Assembly: GCA_050251815.1 (NCBI GenBank)
Contig: JBFWMB010000012.1
Span: 1 to 64,000 of the forward strand
Source: GWE2-40-63 sp050251815
GTDB lineage: Bacteria; Bacteroidota; Bacteroidia; Bacteroidales; SZUA-534
Direction: 5' to 3'
DNA length: 64,000 nucleotides
Shown: positions 51,993 to 62,103 of the stretch, one piece after another
How the letters are laid out: every line of letters starts with the position of its first letter
How positions within the stretch are numbered: the first letter of the stretch is position 1
The notes under the pieces: model-generated
The model's input: the letters and a program-made list of their open reading frames with translations, nothing else
Database searches by the model: none
Told to the model about the DNA's origin: nothing
Program-made: the position numbers and the translations under genes

Positions 51993-52574
51993 ATGTACGA
52001 ATACATACAAGGTACCATAGCAGAACTTACACCTGCCACAGTAGTTATCGACAACCAGGGTGTCGGTTATCATATTCAGATTTCGCTAAATACTTATTCG
52101 GCCTTATCAGGAAGAGAGCAGGCTGTTGTTTTTGTTCATCAGGTGGTGCGCGATGATGCACATCTTTTGTATGGCTTTTTCAACAAAAGTGAGCGCGAGA
52201 TATTCCGCCAGTTAATATCGGTTTCAGGCATTGGTTCAAACACGGCACGAATGATTCTTTCATCGCTAAGTCCTGACGAAATCAAAGAAGCCATTCTTTC
52301 AGGTAACGTTAAACTTTTGAATAATATAAAAGGGGTAGGGGCTAAAACGGCGCAGCGCATCATTGTCGATTTAAAAGATAAGGTGGGCAAATCGGACCTG
52401 AAGGGAGAATTTTTCCAGACCCAGAGCAATACAAACCGCGAAGAAGCGTTATCAGCATTAGTAATGTTGGGTTTTGTTAAAAGCAGCGTCGAAAAAATTC
52501 TTGATAAGCTGTTGCAGACAAATCCCAACGCCAGTGTTGAGGAACTGGTGAAACAAGCTTTAAAATCGTTTTAA
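51993..52574 (+). CDS. ruvA: Holliday junction branch migration protein RuvA
   Basis: A 193-residue protein with the three RuvA domains: OB-fold (MYEYIQGTIAELTPATVVI), two helix-hairpin-helix motifs (LISVSGIGSNTARMIL and LLNNIKGVGAKTAQRIIVDLKDK) and the C-terminal RuvB-contacting helices (about 145-193). It binds four-way junctions and loads RuvB. It is followed after 18 bp by sprA. The order ruvA-sprA-gcvH recurs in Bacteroidota and reflects shared ancestry rather than function. Confidence 0.94.
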   Translation: MYEYIQGTIAELTPATVVIDNQGVGYHIQISLNTYSALSGREQAVVFVHQVVRDDAHLLYGFFNKSEREIFRQLISVSGIGSNTARMILSSLSPDEIKEAILSGNVKLLNNIKGVGAKTAQRIIVDLKDKVGKSDLKGEFFQTQSNTNREEALSALVMLGFVKSSVEKILDKLLQTNPNASVEELVKQALKSF

Positions 52575-52592
52575 TTAACTGTTACCATTGCC

Positions 52593-55500
52593 TTGAAAAG
52601 ACAATACCTAAGCATAGCAATAACACTTTTTTTTGCCGGGAACTTTTTAAATGGTTGGGCACAAACCCAAGCCGATTCCATAAAGTTGCCTTATTCCCTT
52701 ACACCACAAAGTCAAAACCCTTACGATACCCGAAGACCTTCGTCGAATATTGATTTTAAAACCGACGAACTGATTACCACCGAGATTGTGTACGACGAGA
52801 AAACCAATCAATACGTGGTTCAGAAAAAAATTGGAAACGTTGTTTTGGGGGCTCCTTATACCATGAATTTTGAGGAGTTTCAACAATACAATGTACAGCA
52901 AAATCTGAAAAAGTACTGGGATCAACGCTATAAAAGTGAATCTTTTGAGCATCAGTCGTCGCTTATTCCAAAAATAAATATTGGAAGCGAAGCGTTCGAA
53001 ACCATCTTCGGAAGCAACACCATTGACATTAAGCCCAGTGGTTCTGCTGCATTAAAATTTGGAATAAAAATCACCAATTCCGAAAACCCCAACCAGCATG
53101 TCGATTTGCGCCGAAACACCACCTTCGATTTTAAGGAAGAGATTCAGATGAGTGTGGTAGGTAAAATTGGTGACAACCTGGAGATGCGTGTTAGTTATGA
53201 TACCGAGAGCCAGTTCGATTTCGATAATACCATGAACCTTCGTTATCAGGGTAAGGAAGACGATATTCTGCAAAAAATTGAAGCGGGCGATGTGAGCATG
53301 CCGCTTTCAACTTCTCTGATATCTGGAAGCCAAAGTTTATTCGGGATTTTAACCGAGATGAAATTTGGAAATCTTTACGTCACCAGTATTTTTTCGCAAC
53401 AGGAAGGCGAAACCAAAACCATTCTGGTTGAAGGCGGTGCCCAAAAAAGTAGCTACAATCTTTCGGCTATTGATTACGACAGAAACCGACACTTCTTTTT
53501 GTCGCATTATTTCCGCACTCATTACGATGAGTGGCTGGCCAATCTGCCCATGATAAATTCGCCCATCAATATTACAAAAATTGAAGTCTGGGTGACCAAT
53601 TCAAAAAAAGAAACCTCGGGGGCACGAAACATTATGGCCTTTATGGATTTGGGCGAAGAAAAAGCAACGCAAGTTTTTTATAATAACAACGAATTTGTGT
53701 TGCTCGATCCTGCTATAACTACTTACAATAGCAAGTTCCCCACAAATAAAGCCAACAGTTTGTACCAGCAGGTTGCCGACACCCAGGCAAATCCGGGTAT
53801 CCGAAACATAAATATGGTTTCGCGTATTTTAAACAGCCTTAATTTTGAAGGTGGAAAACACTACGAAAAGGTAGAATACGCACGTAAGCTGGGGCCCAAC
53901 GAATTTACCCTTAACGAACGGCTGGGTTATATTTCGCTGAATTTGTCGCTAAACAGCGATGAGGTTTTGGCCGTAGCCTATGAATACACCGCCAATGGCG
54001 ATACTTATAAGGTGGGTGAGTTTTCGCAGGATGGTATCATTCATCCCGATGTGCTGGTAACAAAACTTTTAAAGGGGACCAATTTTAATCCCCTGCTGCC
54101 CAACTGGAAACTGATGATGAAAAACGTGTATTCCATTGGCGGATACCAGCTGAGTCAGGAAGATTTTCGCTTTGAGGTGGAGTATTATGACGACAATATT
54201 GGAACCCGGGTTTTAAATATCCCCAATTCCGAACAGGACGAGAAGTTTATCCGGTTTCTTAACCTCGATAATCTGAATTCTCAAGGCAATTTTATTGAAA
54301 CCGGCGATGGCGTGTTTGATTTTGTGGAAGGAGTAACTATTTTATCGCAAACCGGGCGCATAATTTTCCCCGTGGTGGAACCTTTTGGTCGTTATCTAAC
54401 ACAAAATATTGAAGACGATGGTCTGGCTGAGCGGCTTACTTACCAGGCCTTGTACGATTCTACTCAATTTAAAGCCAAACAAATCACCTCAAAAAACAAG
54501 TTTTTTTTGAGTGGCGATTACAAATCATCGGGAGGCTCTGAGATATTTTTAAACTCATTTAATATTCCCCAGGGTTCGGTAAAAGTTACTGCTGGAGGTA
54601 TTGTGTTGCAAGAGAATCTCGATTATTCGGTCGATTACAATTTGGGTCGGGTAAAAATACTGAACGAAAGTTACCTTGCTTCGGGCACGCCCTTAAAAAT
54701 ATCGCTCGAAAGCAACGCTCTGTTTAGCATTCAAAGCAAAACCCTGATGGGAACCCATTTCGACTACCGTTTTAACAGCGATTTTAATCTGGGGGCTACC
54801 ATTATGAATCTTACCGAGCGGCCTCTTACTCAAAAGGTGAATATGGGCGACGAACCCATAAATAATACCATTTGGGGATTAAACGGTTCGTACCGTACCG
54901 ACGTTCCTTTTCTTACCCGATTGATTGATCGCCTGCCTTTTCTTGAAACCAAAGAGATGTCGTCGATAACTGTTGAGGGTGAATTTGCCCATTTAATACC
55001 GGGACATAACAAAGCCATTGGTAGCAATGGTAATGCATTTATCGACGATTTTGAAGGAAGTGAATCCAGCATTGATTTACGCAGCCGGGTGGGCTGGGTT
55101 TTATCCAGTATTCCGCATGATAAAGAAGTTTTTCCTGAATCGGACGACTTTAGCGGGTTAAGTTCAGGATACAACCGCGCCCTTTTGGCCTGGTATCAGA
55201 TTGATCCCTTATTCTTTCGTTCCACGTCAACGATAAACGTAAGCGATGAACAGCTTTCCAGCTTGCAGGTTTACCGGGTAAACGAACGGGAAATTTACCC
55301 AAACCGCGATACGCCAAGTGGTCAACCCACAGAGATTACAACTCTCGACCTGGCCTTTTATCCTGAAGAAAGAGGTCCGTATAACTTTGATACCGAACCA
55401 ACAGTACATTCTGCCGGGATAAATAGTCAGGGAAAACTGAACAATCCTGAAACTCGGTGGGCCGGAATAATGCGGGAATTAAACACCAAGGATTTTGAAG

Positions 55501-58500
55501 CCCAAAATGTGGAATACATCATGTTTTGGATGATGGATCCTTTTGTTGAGGGCGACACGCTGAATCCGGGAGGAAAACTAAACTTTAACCTGGGAAATAT
55601 ATCAGAAGATATTCTAAAAGACGGCCGGAAAAGTTATGAAAACGGTCTGCCTACCGGAAATCCTCCTGCTGCAGACTCATACATAGAGACGCAATGGGGT
55701 AGGGTTCCTGCATTTCAGGCGGTAACTACCGAATTTGTTCAGGATGCTGACCTGCGTATTCGCCAGGATGTCGGGTTCGACGGGCTGAGCGGAACTTTAA
55801 TAAACGAAGCTACCGGCATGACTGACGAACAGGAATTTCATGCAGTTTATCTGAATTACATCAGTCAAAATGTAAGTGACGAAACTCAAAAAGCCAACAT
55901 TCTGGCCGACCCTGCTGGCGATGATTTTCGTTATTTTCGTGGTGCAACATATGATTCAGACGAACCTGACATTTTGGAGCGTTATAAAAAATTCAGTAAT
56001 TCTGAGGGTAATACTCCGGTAAACGATAACGCCAATGTGGAATACACTACCACAGGGCAGGTAAATCCAGATGTGGAAGATATTAACGAAGATTTTACCT
56101 TGAGTGAAGGAGAATCGTACTTTCATTATACCATCGATTTGAGAAAGGAGAACTTAAAAGTAGGTAGCGGTTATATAACCGATGCGCTTACTTCGAACGT
56201 TGAAATGAAAGATGGCTCACGCAAAGAAGTTACCTGGTATCAGTTTAAAGTACCCATAAATAACCCCGATTTTAAGGTGGGAACCATTCAGGATTTTAAA
56301 TCCATCCGCTTTATACGTATGTTTATGAATGAATGGAGTGAAGATGTGGTACTTCGTTTTGGCGCTTTGGAGCTGGTGCGTAGTGAATGGCGAAAGTACG
56401 ATTATGCTATAAAGGAGGGCGGCGAATCAATTGGTAGTGGTGATGAAAGTCATGATCCAAACAACATTCCATTTACTGTTTCAACGGTTAACATCGAAGA
56501 AAATGGCAATCGAGCACCCATTCCCTATGTGCTTCCTCCGGGTGTTGACCGGCAGCAGGATCCGTCAAACCCGCAACTGCAAAAGCTGAACGAACAATCC
56601 ATGACCCTAAAGGTTAACGGCCTTGAGGACGGATACGCCAAAGCAGTTTATAAAACCCTGAATATGGATATGCGTGACTATGGCAAGTTGCAAATGTACA
56701 TTCATGCCGAAAGCATGTTCGACGATTATCGTATTGTAAATGATTATGATGTATCGTGTTTTGTGCGCCTTGGTGCCGATTTTACCGACAATTATTATGA
56801 ATACGAGGTTCCCCTGAAGATAACTCCCTGGGGAAGTAGAAGCCGTGAAGACGTCTGGCCTGCTGAGAATAACCTGGAAGTTGATTTTGAAGAGCTGGTA
56901 AATGCTAAACTCGACCGGAATAAAGCCATGCGCAGAGCAAATTCAGAAGTTTCATATGTTGATGCCTACACGTATTATACCCAGTCGGGCAAACGAATTA
57001 TTGTGAAAGGAAATCCAAACCTGGCCAACGTGAATACCCTGATGATAGGTTTAAAGAACCCTAAAGCCAAATTCAATAACCTGGTTGACGACCGGAATGA
57101 AAAATCGGTTGAAGTATGGGTAAATGAATTGCGTTTGACCGATTTCGATGAAAAAGGGGGTTGGGCTGCAACCGGACGTGTAAGTGCCCGTCTGGCCGAT
57201 TTTGGAACCCTGTCGGTTGCCGGAAGTACCACCCAACCTGGATTCGGAAGCATTGAACAAAGCGGGCAGGAGCGTGCCAAAGAAGAAACCAATCAGATTG
57301 ATGTGGCTACCAACCTGGAGTTGGGTAAATTTTTCCCCAAAGAAGCTAATGTGCGTATTCCTATGTTTTTGGGTTATTCGCGAACAGCCATCAATCCCGA
57401 ATACAACCCACTGGACCAGGATGTCAAACTTGAAACAAGCCTGAAGGACGAAAGCTTAACAAAAGCCGAAAAAGAAGAATTGGTGAAACAGGTTCAGGAT
57501 TTAACCGAACGTAAAAGCTTAAACTTTACCAATGTGGGCATTGGCCGTTCCGGAAAAGGCAAAACACGCTTTTATTCTCCCTCAAATCTTAGTGCAACCT
57601 ATGCCTATAGCGAGCTGGCTCACCGCGACGTTGGGGTTAAATACAATACCGTTAAAACTTATATGGGGGCATTGAATTATGTGTACAACAATCAACCTAA
57701 AAACTACACGCCGTTTAAAAAGGTGAAGTTGCTAAATAAGCCTGCCTTTAAACTCATTGGCGATTTTAATTTTTATCTGGCCCCTCAGCAGGTTTCGTAT
57801 CGTTCTACCATGAACCGGAAATACAGCGAAACCCAATTGAGGAACCTGAATAATCCGGAACAGATTTTTACGCCTACTTACGATAAAAATTTTTATTGGA
57901 CCAATCAGTTCGACATTAAATACAATTTCTCGAGGGGATTGAAGTTTACCTTTACTACCAACACCAATGCGCTTATTGAAGAACCCGACGGCCTGATTTT
58001 AAAAGAAACCTACGACGAATACAAAAAGGAAGTGTGGCAGTCGATCCGGAGTTTTGGCGCACCCAATACTTACAATCAAAAGTTTGATGCCACTTACACT
58101 TTACCTATTAATAAAATTCCGCTACTCGATTTTGTTTCGGCCAATGCCCGCTATGCAGCTACTTACGATTGGAAAGTTGGAGCAAGGCTTAAGGAAGGCG
58201 ACCTGGGCAACACCATAAAAAACACCCAGCAAATTACCCTGAACGGGCAGTTTAACATGGATCGGCTATATAATAAAGTGGGTTTCATCGATAAAATTGA
58301 CAAAAAATACAAACGTCCAAAGCAGCAACGTAAAAAACCAACTATTGAAGATGTTAAATATGTGCAGGAAGGGGTTCGTTTTAAAGGCGGTACTCCACGT
58401 CGTATTAGTCACAACCTGGGAACTCAGAATAATATTGTAGTTAAAGCAAAAGTTGCCGGAGGAATAGAAGTTAAGACCGATGTTGAAATACTAAGCGAAA

Positions 58501-60002
58501 ACCGGGTTTCAGTTACCCTGGAACGCGATGCCGAAGAGGTAACCATTGAAGTTACCGGGAAAAAAGAGAAACATGATAACCTGTTTGTAGTTGGTTTGGA
58601 GCATATTGTTTTGGGAGTAACCGGGATTAAACAGGTTTCCGGAACGTTTACCCAAACCCGGGGAACCGCACTATATGGATATACCAAAGACCATAGTTTT
58701 GGCTCGCTTTATAAGGACCCCGGATTGCCGTTTATTTTTGGCTGGCAGGACGAGGGCTTTGCCCTGAAAACGGCTTTAAACGAGGGGATAATTAAAGATG
58801 CCCGCTTGGTTTCGCCTTATACCATGACCGACAATATAGCCTGGAACTTTAAAACCACGTATCAGCCGGTTCGCGATTTACGCATTGACTTTACCGGTCA
58901 ACGAAGCGAAACTGAGATTATGACCGAATATTATTTACCCAGGGACTTTAATAAACCCGACCGCCAGGACAGAATGCAAAGTGGTTCGTACAATACCAAT
59001 ATCTGGATGCTGGGTTCGGCTTTTGCCAAAAAACCCGATTTGGATAATTTACAATCGGAGGCTTTTTTACAATATAAAAGGAATCTGTATGCTGTTGCTA
59101 ATCGCCTGGCAGCCGGGAGGGTGCAAAATAATATAGATAAAAATTTAGGCTACGACTATGCACCGGTTTATTCCGATTCGATTTTCCCCCAGGGTTTCAA
59201 CAGTACCAATCCCGATGTGGCCTTGCCTGCATTTCTGGCGGCCTATACCAATGTGAATGCATCAAACGTTAGATTAAACTTTGCCAGCTGGGCTTTTTTC
59301 CGTCCTTCGTGGCGGGTTAAATACGACGGATTAAAGAACGTTGATTTCCTGGCCAAATATTTTAAAAATATTTCTTTATCGCATGGGTATAATGCAGCTT
59401 TTACCGTAGGTGGTTTTAAAACCAATCTGGCTTACAACTTTGACGATGCAAATGATCCGAATATTGGCATGTCGTGGGCTGTTGGCGGAACCGATTCGGC
59501 CTTATTTGTATCGCAGTACGATATTTCGAGTTTTGCAGCTACCGAACAGTTTATTCCTTTGTTCGGTGTCGATGTTACCTGGAAGAACAACATTTTGACT
59601 CGGTTTGAATACAAAAAAACCCGGAATCTGACCATGAGCTTGGTTAATAACCAGATGGTTGAGGTTTATACCTGGGAATACACCATCGGGAGCGGTTACC
59701 GTTTCGATAAACTAAAAATAATTGTAAACCAGAAACCCATTGTCAGCGATTTAAACCTGAGGGCCGATGTAAGTATCCGTGATAACATTAGCATTACACA
59801 CGATTTGTCGCAAAATAATCCCCAGGCAACACAGGGACAAAAAGTGGTAACCACAAAAATATCGGCCGATTACCGCCTGAGCGACAACCTGAACTTTCAG
59901 GCCTATTACGACCGAACACTTACTAATCCTAAAGTAGGTTCGTTTAAGACTGTAGTTACCGAATTTGGATTCCGTTTCCAGTTTACACTGGCGAATTTAT
60001 AG
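52593..60002 (+). CDS. sprA: SprA/Sov, outer-membrane translocon of type IX secretion
   Basis: A 2469-residue outer-membrane protein, the very large beta-barrel that forms the T9SS secretion channel. The frame starts with TTG at 52593 and I see no usable ATG nearby; residues 2-23 make a good signal peptide (ending NGWAQ). Features include NIDFKTDELITTEIVYDEKTN in the N-terminal region, GHNKAIGSNGNAFIDDFEGSESSIDLRS (about 805-835) and a final barrel strand ending FGFRFQFTLANL. It would export the two T9SS-tagged mannan proteins encoded at 11567-13948 and 18982-21855. It is co-oriented with ruvA and gcvH. Confidence 0.95.
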   Translation: MKRQYLSIAITLFFAGNFLNGWAQTQADSIKLPYSLTPQSQNPYDTRRPSSNIDFKTDELITTEIVYDEKTNQYVVQKKIGNVVLGAPYTMNFEEFQQYNVQQNLKKYWDQRYKSESFEHQSSLIPKINIGSEAFETIFGSNTIDIKPSGSAALKFGIKITNSENPNQHVDLRRNTTFDFKEEIQMSVVGKIGDNLEMRVSYDTESQFDFDNTMNLRYQGKEDDILQKIEAGDVSMPLSTSLISGSQSLFGILTEMKFGNLYVTSIFSQQEGETKTILVEGGAQKSSYNLSAIDYDRNRHFFLSHYFRTHYDEWLANLPMINSPINITKIEVWVTNSKKETSGARNIMAFMDLGEEKATQVFYNNNEFVLLDPAITTYNSKFPTNKANSLYQQVADTQANPGIRNINMVSRILNSLNFEGGKHYEKVEYARKLGPNEFTLNERLGYISLNLSLNSDEVLAVAYEYTANGDTYKVGEFSQDGIIHPDVLVTKLLKGTNFNPLLPNWKLMMKNVYSIGGYQLSQEDFRFEVEYYDDNIGTRVLNIPNSEQDEKFIRFLNLDNLNSQGNFIETGDGVFDFVEGVTILSQTGRIIFPVVEPFGRYLTQNIEDDGLAERLTYQALYDSTQFKAKQITSKNKFFLSGDYKSSGGSEIFLNSFNIPQGSVKVTAGGIVLQENLDYSVDYNLGRVKILNESYLASGTPLKISLESNALFSIQSKTLMGTHFDYRFNSDFNLGATIMNLTERPLTQKVNMGDEPINNTIWGLNGSYRTDVPFLTRLIDRLPFLETKEMSSITVEGEFAHLIPGHNKAIGSNGNAFIDDFEGSESSIDLRSRVGWVLSSIPHDKEVFPESDDFSGLSSGYNRALLAWYQIDPLFFRSTSTINVSDEQLSSLQVYRVNEREIYPNRDTPSGQPTEITTLDLAFYPEERGPYNFDTEPTVHSAGINSQGKLNNPETRWAGIMRELNTKDFEAQNVEYIMFWMMDPFVEGDTLNPGGKLNFNLGNISEDILKDGRKSYENGLPTGNPPAADSYIETQWGRVPAFQAVTTEFVQDADLRIRQDVGFDGLSGTLINEATGMTDEQEFHAVYLNYISQNVSDETQKANILADPAGDDFRYFRGATYDSDEPDILERYKKFSNSEGNTPVNDNANVEYTTTGQVNPDVEDINEDFTLSEGESYFHYTIDLRKENLKVGSGYITDALTSNVEMKDGSRKEVTWYQFKVPINNPDFKVGTIQDFKSIRFIRMFMNEWSEDVVLRFGALELVRSEWRKYDYAIKEGGESIGSGDESHDPNNIPFTVSTVNIEENGNRAPIPYVLPPGVDRQQDPSNPQLQKLNEQSMTLKVNGLEDGYAKAVYKTLNMDMRDYGKLQMYIHAESMFDDYRIVNDYDVSCFVRLGADFTDNYYEYEVPLKITPWGSRSREDVWPAENNLEVDFEELVNAKLDRNKAMRRANSEVSYVDAYTYYTQSGKRIIVKGNPNLANVNTLMIGLKNPKAKFNNLVDDRNEKSVEVWVNELRLTDFDEKGGWAATGRVSARLADFGTLSVAGSTTQPGFGSIEQSGQERAKEETNQIDVATNLELGKFFPKEANVRIPMFLGYSRTAINPEYNPLDQDVKLETSLKDESLTKAEKEELVKQVQDLTERKSLNFTNVGIGRSGKGKTRFYSPSNLSATYAYSELAHRDVGVKYNTVKTYMGALNYVYNNQPKNYTPFKKVKLLNKPAFKLIGDFNFYLAPQQVSYRSTMNRKYSETQLRNLNNPEQIFTPTYDKNFYWTNQFDIKYNFSRGLKFTFTTNTNALIEEPDGLILKETYDEYKKEVWQSIRSFGAPNTYNQKFDATYTLPINKIPLLDFVSANARYAATYDWKVGARLKEGDLGNTIKNTQQITLNGQFNMDRLYNKVGFIDKIDKKYKRPKQQRKKPTIEDVKYVQEGVRFKGGTPRRISHNLGTQNNIVVKAKVAGGIEVKTDVEILSENRVSVTLERDAEEVTIEVTGKKEKHDNLFVVGLEHIVLGVTGIKQVSGTFTQTRGTALYGYTKDHSFGSLYKDPGLPFIFGWQDEGFALKTALNEGIIKDARLVSPYTMTDNIAWNFKTTYQPVRDLRIDFTGQRSETEIMTEYYLPRDFNKPDRQDRMQSGSYNTNIWMLGSAFAKKPDLDNLQSEAFLQYKRNLYAVANRLAAGRVQNNIDKNLGYDYAPVYSDSIFPQGFNSTNPDVALPAFLAAYTNVNASNVRLNFASWAFFRPSWRVKYDGLKNVDFLAKYFKNISLSHGYNAAFTVGGFKTNLAYNFDDANDPNIGMSWAVGGTDSALFVSQYDISSFAATEQFIPLFGVDVTWKNNILTRFEYKKTRNLTMSLVNNQMVEVYTWEYTIGSGYRFDKLKIIVNQKPIVSDLNLRADVSIRDNISITHDLSQNNPQATQGQKVVTTKISADYRLSDNLNFQAYYDRTLTNPKVGSFKTVVTEFGFRFQFTLANL

Positions 60003-60073
60003 TTGATGCTTAAAAACAATTTGAAAATAAGGGGTATTCTGTTCGCAGACACTCGTTTATTGCAAAAAACCAT

Positions 60074-60081
60074 TAATTTTG
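60074..60081 (+). promoter_or_regulatory. -7 element TAATTTTG for gcvH
   Basis: Consensus box in the 119-bp sprA-gcvH gap, 41 bp before the gcvH ATG; no -33 at standard spacing. Confidence 0.4.
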
Positions 60082-60121
60082 TAATTATTAAATAAATCCA
60101 AATAGCTAAAATAATATCGAT

Positions 60122-60499
60122 ATGAATGTTCCCGAAAATTTAATGTACACTGAAGATCACGAATGGATCAAAGTTGATGGTGATGAAGCGTTTATAGGTA
60201 TAACAGAGTACGCGCAGCAGCAGTTGGGCGATGTGGTTTTTGTTGAGATTGAAACTGAAGGTGAATCGTTAGCCAAAGGTGACACTTTTGGTACCATTGA
60301 GGCCGTTAAAACTGTTTCTGACTTATTCATGCCAGTGGCTGGAGAAGTGCTTGAAGTAAACCCAAAATTGGAATCAACTCCGGAAATTGTAAATAGCGAT
60401 CCCTACGGTGATGGCTGGATGATTAAAATTAAGATAGAAAATCAGGACGAATTGACTGACTTATTATCGGCAGCAGCCTATAAAGAAACGATTGGATAA
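60122..60499 (+). CDS. gcvH: Glycine cleavage system H protein
   Basis: A 125-residue lipoyl carrier. The lipoylated Lys is in FGTIEAVKTVSDLFMP (about Lys64), and the start ENLMYTEDHEWIKVDGDEAFIGIT is standard. It shuttles the aminomethyl group between the P, T and L proteins of glycine cleavage, none of which is encoded here. A rho-independent terminator follows 20 bp after the stop. Confidence 0.96.
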   Translation: MNVPENLMYTEDHEWIKVDGDEAFIGITEYAQQQLGDVVFVEIETEGESLAKGDTFGTIEAVKTVSDLFMPVAGEVLEVNPKLESTPEIVNSDPYGDGWMIKIKIENQDELTDLLSAAAYKETIG

Positions 60500-60519
60500 T
60501 TATAGAAAATCATATGCAG

Positions 60520-60545
60520 AGCCGGGCTTTTGTCCGGCTTTTTTA
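60520..60545 (+). terminator. Terminator after gcvH
   Basis: A 6-bp AGCCGG/CCGGCT stem with an 8-nt loop, leading into a run of six T. It also lies just past the stop of the converging ATL gene. Confidence 0.7.
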
Positions 60546-60547
60546 TG

Positions 60548-60898
60548 CTATTCAAAACCTTCCATTAATTCTTTATTTGGATCCCAGAATAGTTCCTGAA
60601 AATTGATAATGGTATCATCAATAACTGCAATTCCTTCGTTTGCTAAAAGTTCCTGCATGGTATTTGGGCCGCCAAAAAAATGCTTTCCGGTAAGCATTCC
60701 CTTTCGATTAACCACGCGATGTGCAGGTACGTATATGGCTTGAGCATGCGAGCTGTTCATGGCATAACCTACCATTCGCGACGATTGCGCTGAACCCAGA
60801 AACCGGGCTATGGCACCGTAGGAGCTTACCCGTCCGGGTGGAATCAACCGGACTACCTGATAAACCCGTTCAAAGAAATCGTTTTCAAGCTTCGCCAT
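60548..60898 (-). CDS. Alkyltransferase-like (ATL) DNA repair protein
   Basis: A 116-residue protein of the O6-alkylguanine-DNA alkyltransferase DNA-binding domain. VYQVVRLIPPGRVSSYGAIARFLG carries the helix-turn-helix and Arg finger. The active-site motif, PCHRV in true alkyltransferases, is PAHRV here, so it cannot accept an alkyl group. ATL proteins instead bind and flip alkylated bases and recruit nucleotide excision repair. The ATG at 60898 overlaps the end of trmB by 14 bp; a TTG five codons upstream is possible but less likely. Confidence 0.87.
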   Translation of the reverse strand: MAKLENDFFERVYQVVRLIPPGRVSSYGAIARFLGSAQSSRMVGYAMNSSHAQAIYVPAHRVVNRKGMLTGKHFFGGPNTMQELLANEGIAVIDDTIINFQELFWDPNKELMEGFE

Positions 60899-61595
60899 CG
60901 AATTCCGGTTCAATTAAAATCTTATTTTTTGGTAATTCGAACACAATATAATTGATGCGGTCGCCCTCATCGATATGAATTTGTTCGTAATGTGTTTGAA
61001 TCGACAGAATTTCATCGGTCCACGATTCACCATATAAATTGGGCGTGTTTTTTATCACTTTTAACTGGTTAACCCGCACAACTTCGTTGGTATATTCATA
61101 CAAAAAAGTACTGTCGGTTTTTAAATGAACCAGCGCCTTGTTTTTAATAAATTTTTGGTATCGCGACAAAAAGCCTGAGGAAGTAAGTCGTTTTTTGGCC
61201 CGTCGTTTTTTCATTTGAGGATCAGGGAAGGTTATCCAGATTTCATCGACCTCGTTGGGAGCAAAAAACGAATTAATAACTTCAATTCGGGTACGAAGAA
61301 AGGCTACGTTTTTTAATCCTTCTTCAAAACTGGTTTTTGCTCCTTTCCAGATGCGCGCTCCTTTTATATCGACTCCGATAAAGTTTTTTTCTGGAAAAAT
61401 TCGTGCCAGACCTACTGAATACTCACCTTTTCCGCATCCCAATTCAAGCACTAAAGGCTGCTTGTTTTTAAAAAATGTAGTGTTCCAGTTTCCCTTTAAG
61501 GCATGGTCACTGGCTACATGACCCTTTACTTCAGGTTCAATTACATGTTCAAAACGTGCATTATCCTGAAATTTTTTCAGTTTTCCTTTTCCCAC
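60885..61595 (-). CDS. trmB: tRNA (guanine-N7)-methyltransferase
   Basis: A 236-residue SAM-dependent methyltransferase that makes m7G46 in tRNA. Motifs: VLELGCGKGEYSVGLA (SAM loop), FIGVDIKGARIWKG, and DEIWITFPDPQMKKRRAKKRL with the family-specific PDP. The end of its frame overlaps the ATL gene. The upstream gene gldH is in the same orientation 12 bp away, so ricT, gldH, trmB and ATL look like one operon. Confidence 0.93.
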   Translation of the reverse strand: MGKGKLKKFQDNARFEHVIEPEVKGHVASDHALKGNWNTTFFKNKQPLVLELGCGKGEYSVGLARIFPEKNFIGVDIKGARIWKGAKTSFEEGLKNVAFLRTRIEVINSFFAPNEVDEIWITFPDPQMKKRRAKKRLTSSGFLSRYQKFIKNKALVHLKTDSTFLYEYTNEVVRVNQLKVIKNTPNLYGESWTDEILSIQTHYEQIHIDEGDRINYIVFELPKNKILIEPEFDGEA

Positions 61596-61607
61596 AATCA
61601 GTAATTG

Positions 61608-62075
61608 TTATTTTGCTCTTTCAATGCGTATTCCGGCGCTTGCAACATGTTTAAGTTCTTCGTCGCGCATGGCCTGTTCTAAATAAAAGGTGTATCTCCC
61701 CGAGTAGGGAAATTTTATGTTTTTACGATAGGGTATTTTGTTCGACCAGATGTTTCCGAATCCTTTGCCGAGCCATTTTCCGTTGGGTTCGGCCAGAATA
61801 CATTCCAGCGTATCGCGAAGGGTGTTATTGTAAGGTATGTTGGTGGTTATAAAAAAGTACATGTTGCTGTATTTATACTGTCCACTAATGCGGTTGTTTA
61901 TGTAAACATTATAAACGGACGTTGAATCAATAATTTCTACCTCGAACTGTAAAACACTGTCTTTGTGCCAGGTTTCGTTAGCAAAATCAACATTTTGCTC
62001 ATACAGCCTGTTGCTGTCGCAGGCTAATGCTAATGCAATCAGAATTAGAAAAGCAATTGTATTAAGAATTTTCAT
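61608..62075 (-). CDS. gldH: Gliding motility lipoprotein GldH
   Basis: A 155-residue lipoprotein from the ATG at 62075, chosen because it opens a signal peptide ending ALALA-Cys20. The family pattern is visible: a W-HKDSVLQFEVEI strand, YFFITTNIPY, the FPYSGRYTFYLEQAMR segment and the final GIRIER. In flavobacteria GldH is needed for gliding and belongs with the T9SS/gliding lipoproteins. Many non-gliding Bacteroidota also keep it. It lies between ricT and trmB. Confidence 0.85.
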   Translation of the reverse strand: MKILNTIAFLILIALALACDSNRLYEQNVDFANETWHKDSVLQFEVEIIDSTSVYNVYINNRISGQYKYSNMYFFITTNIPYNNTLRDTLECILAEPNGKWLGKGFGNIWSNKIPYRKNIKFPYSGRYTFYLEQAMRDEELKHVASAGIRIERAK

Positions 62076-62103
62076 TGGTGCAGATTCATTCAATTTGATG
62101 CAA

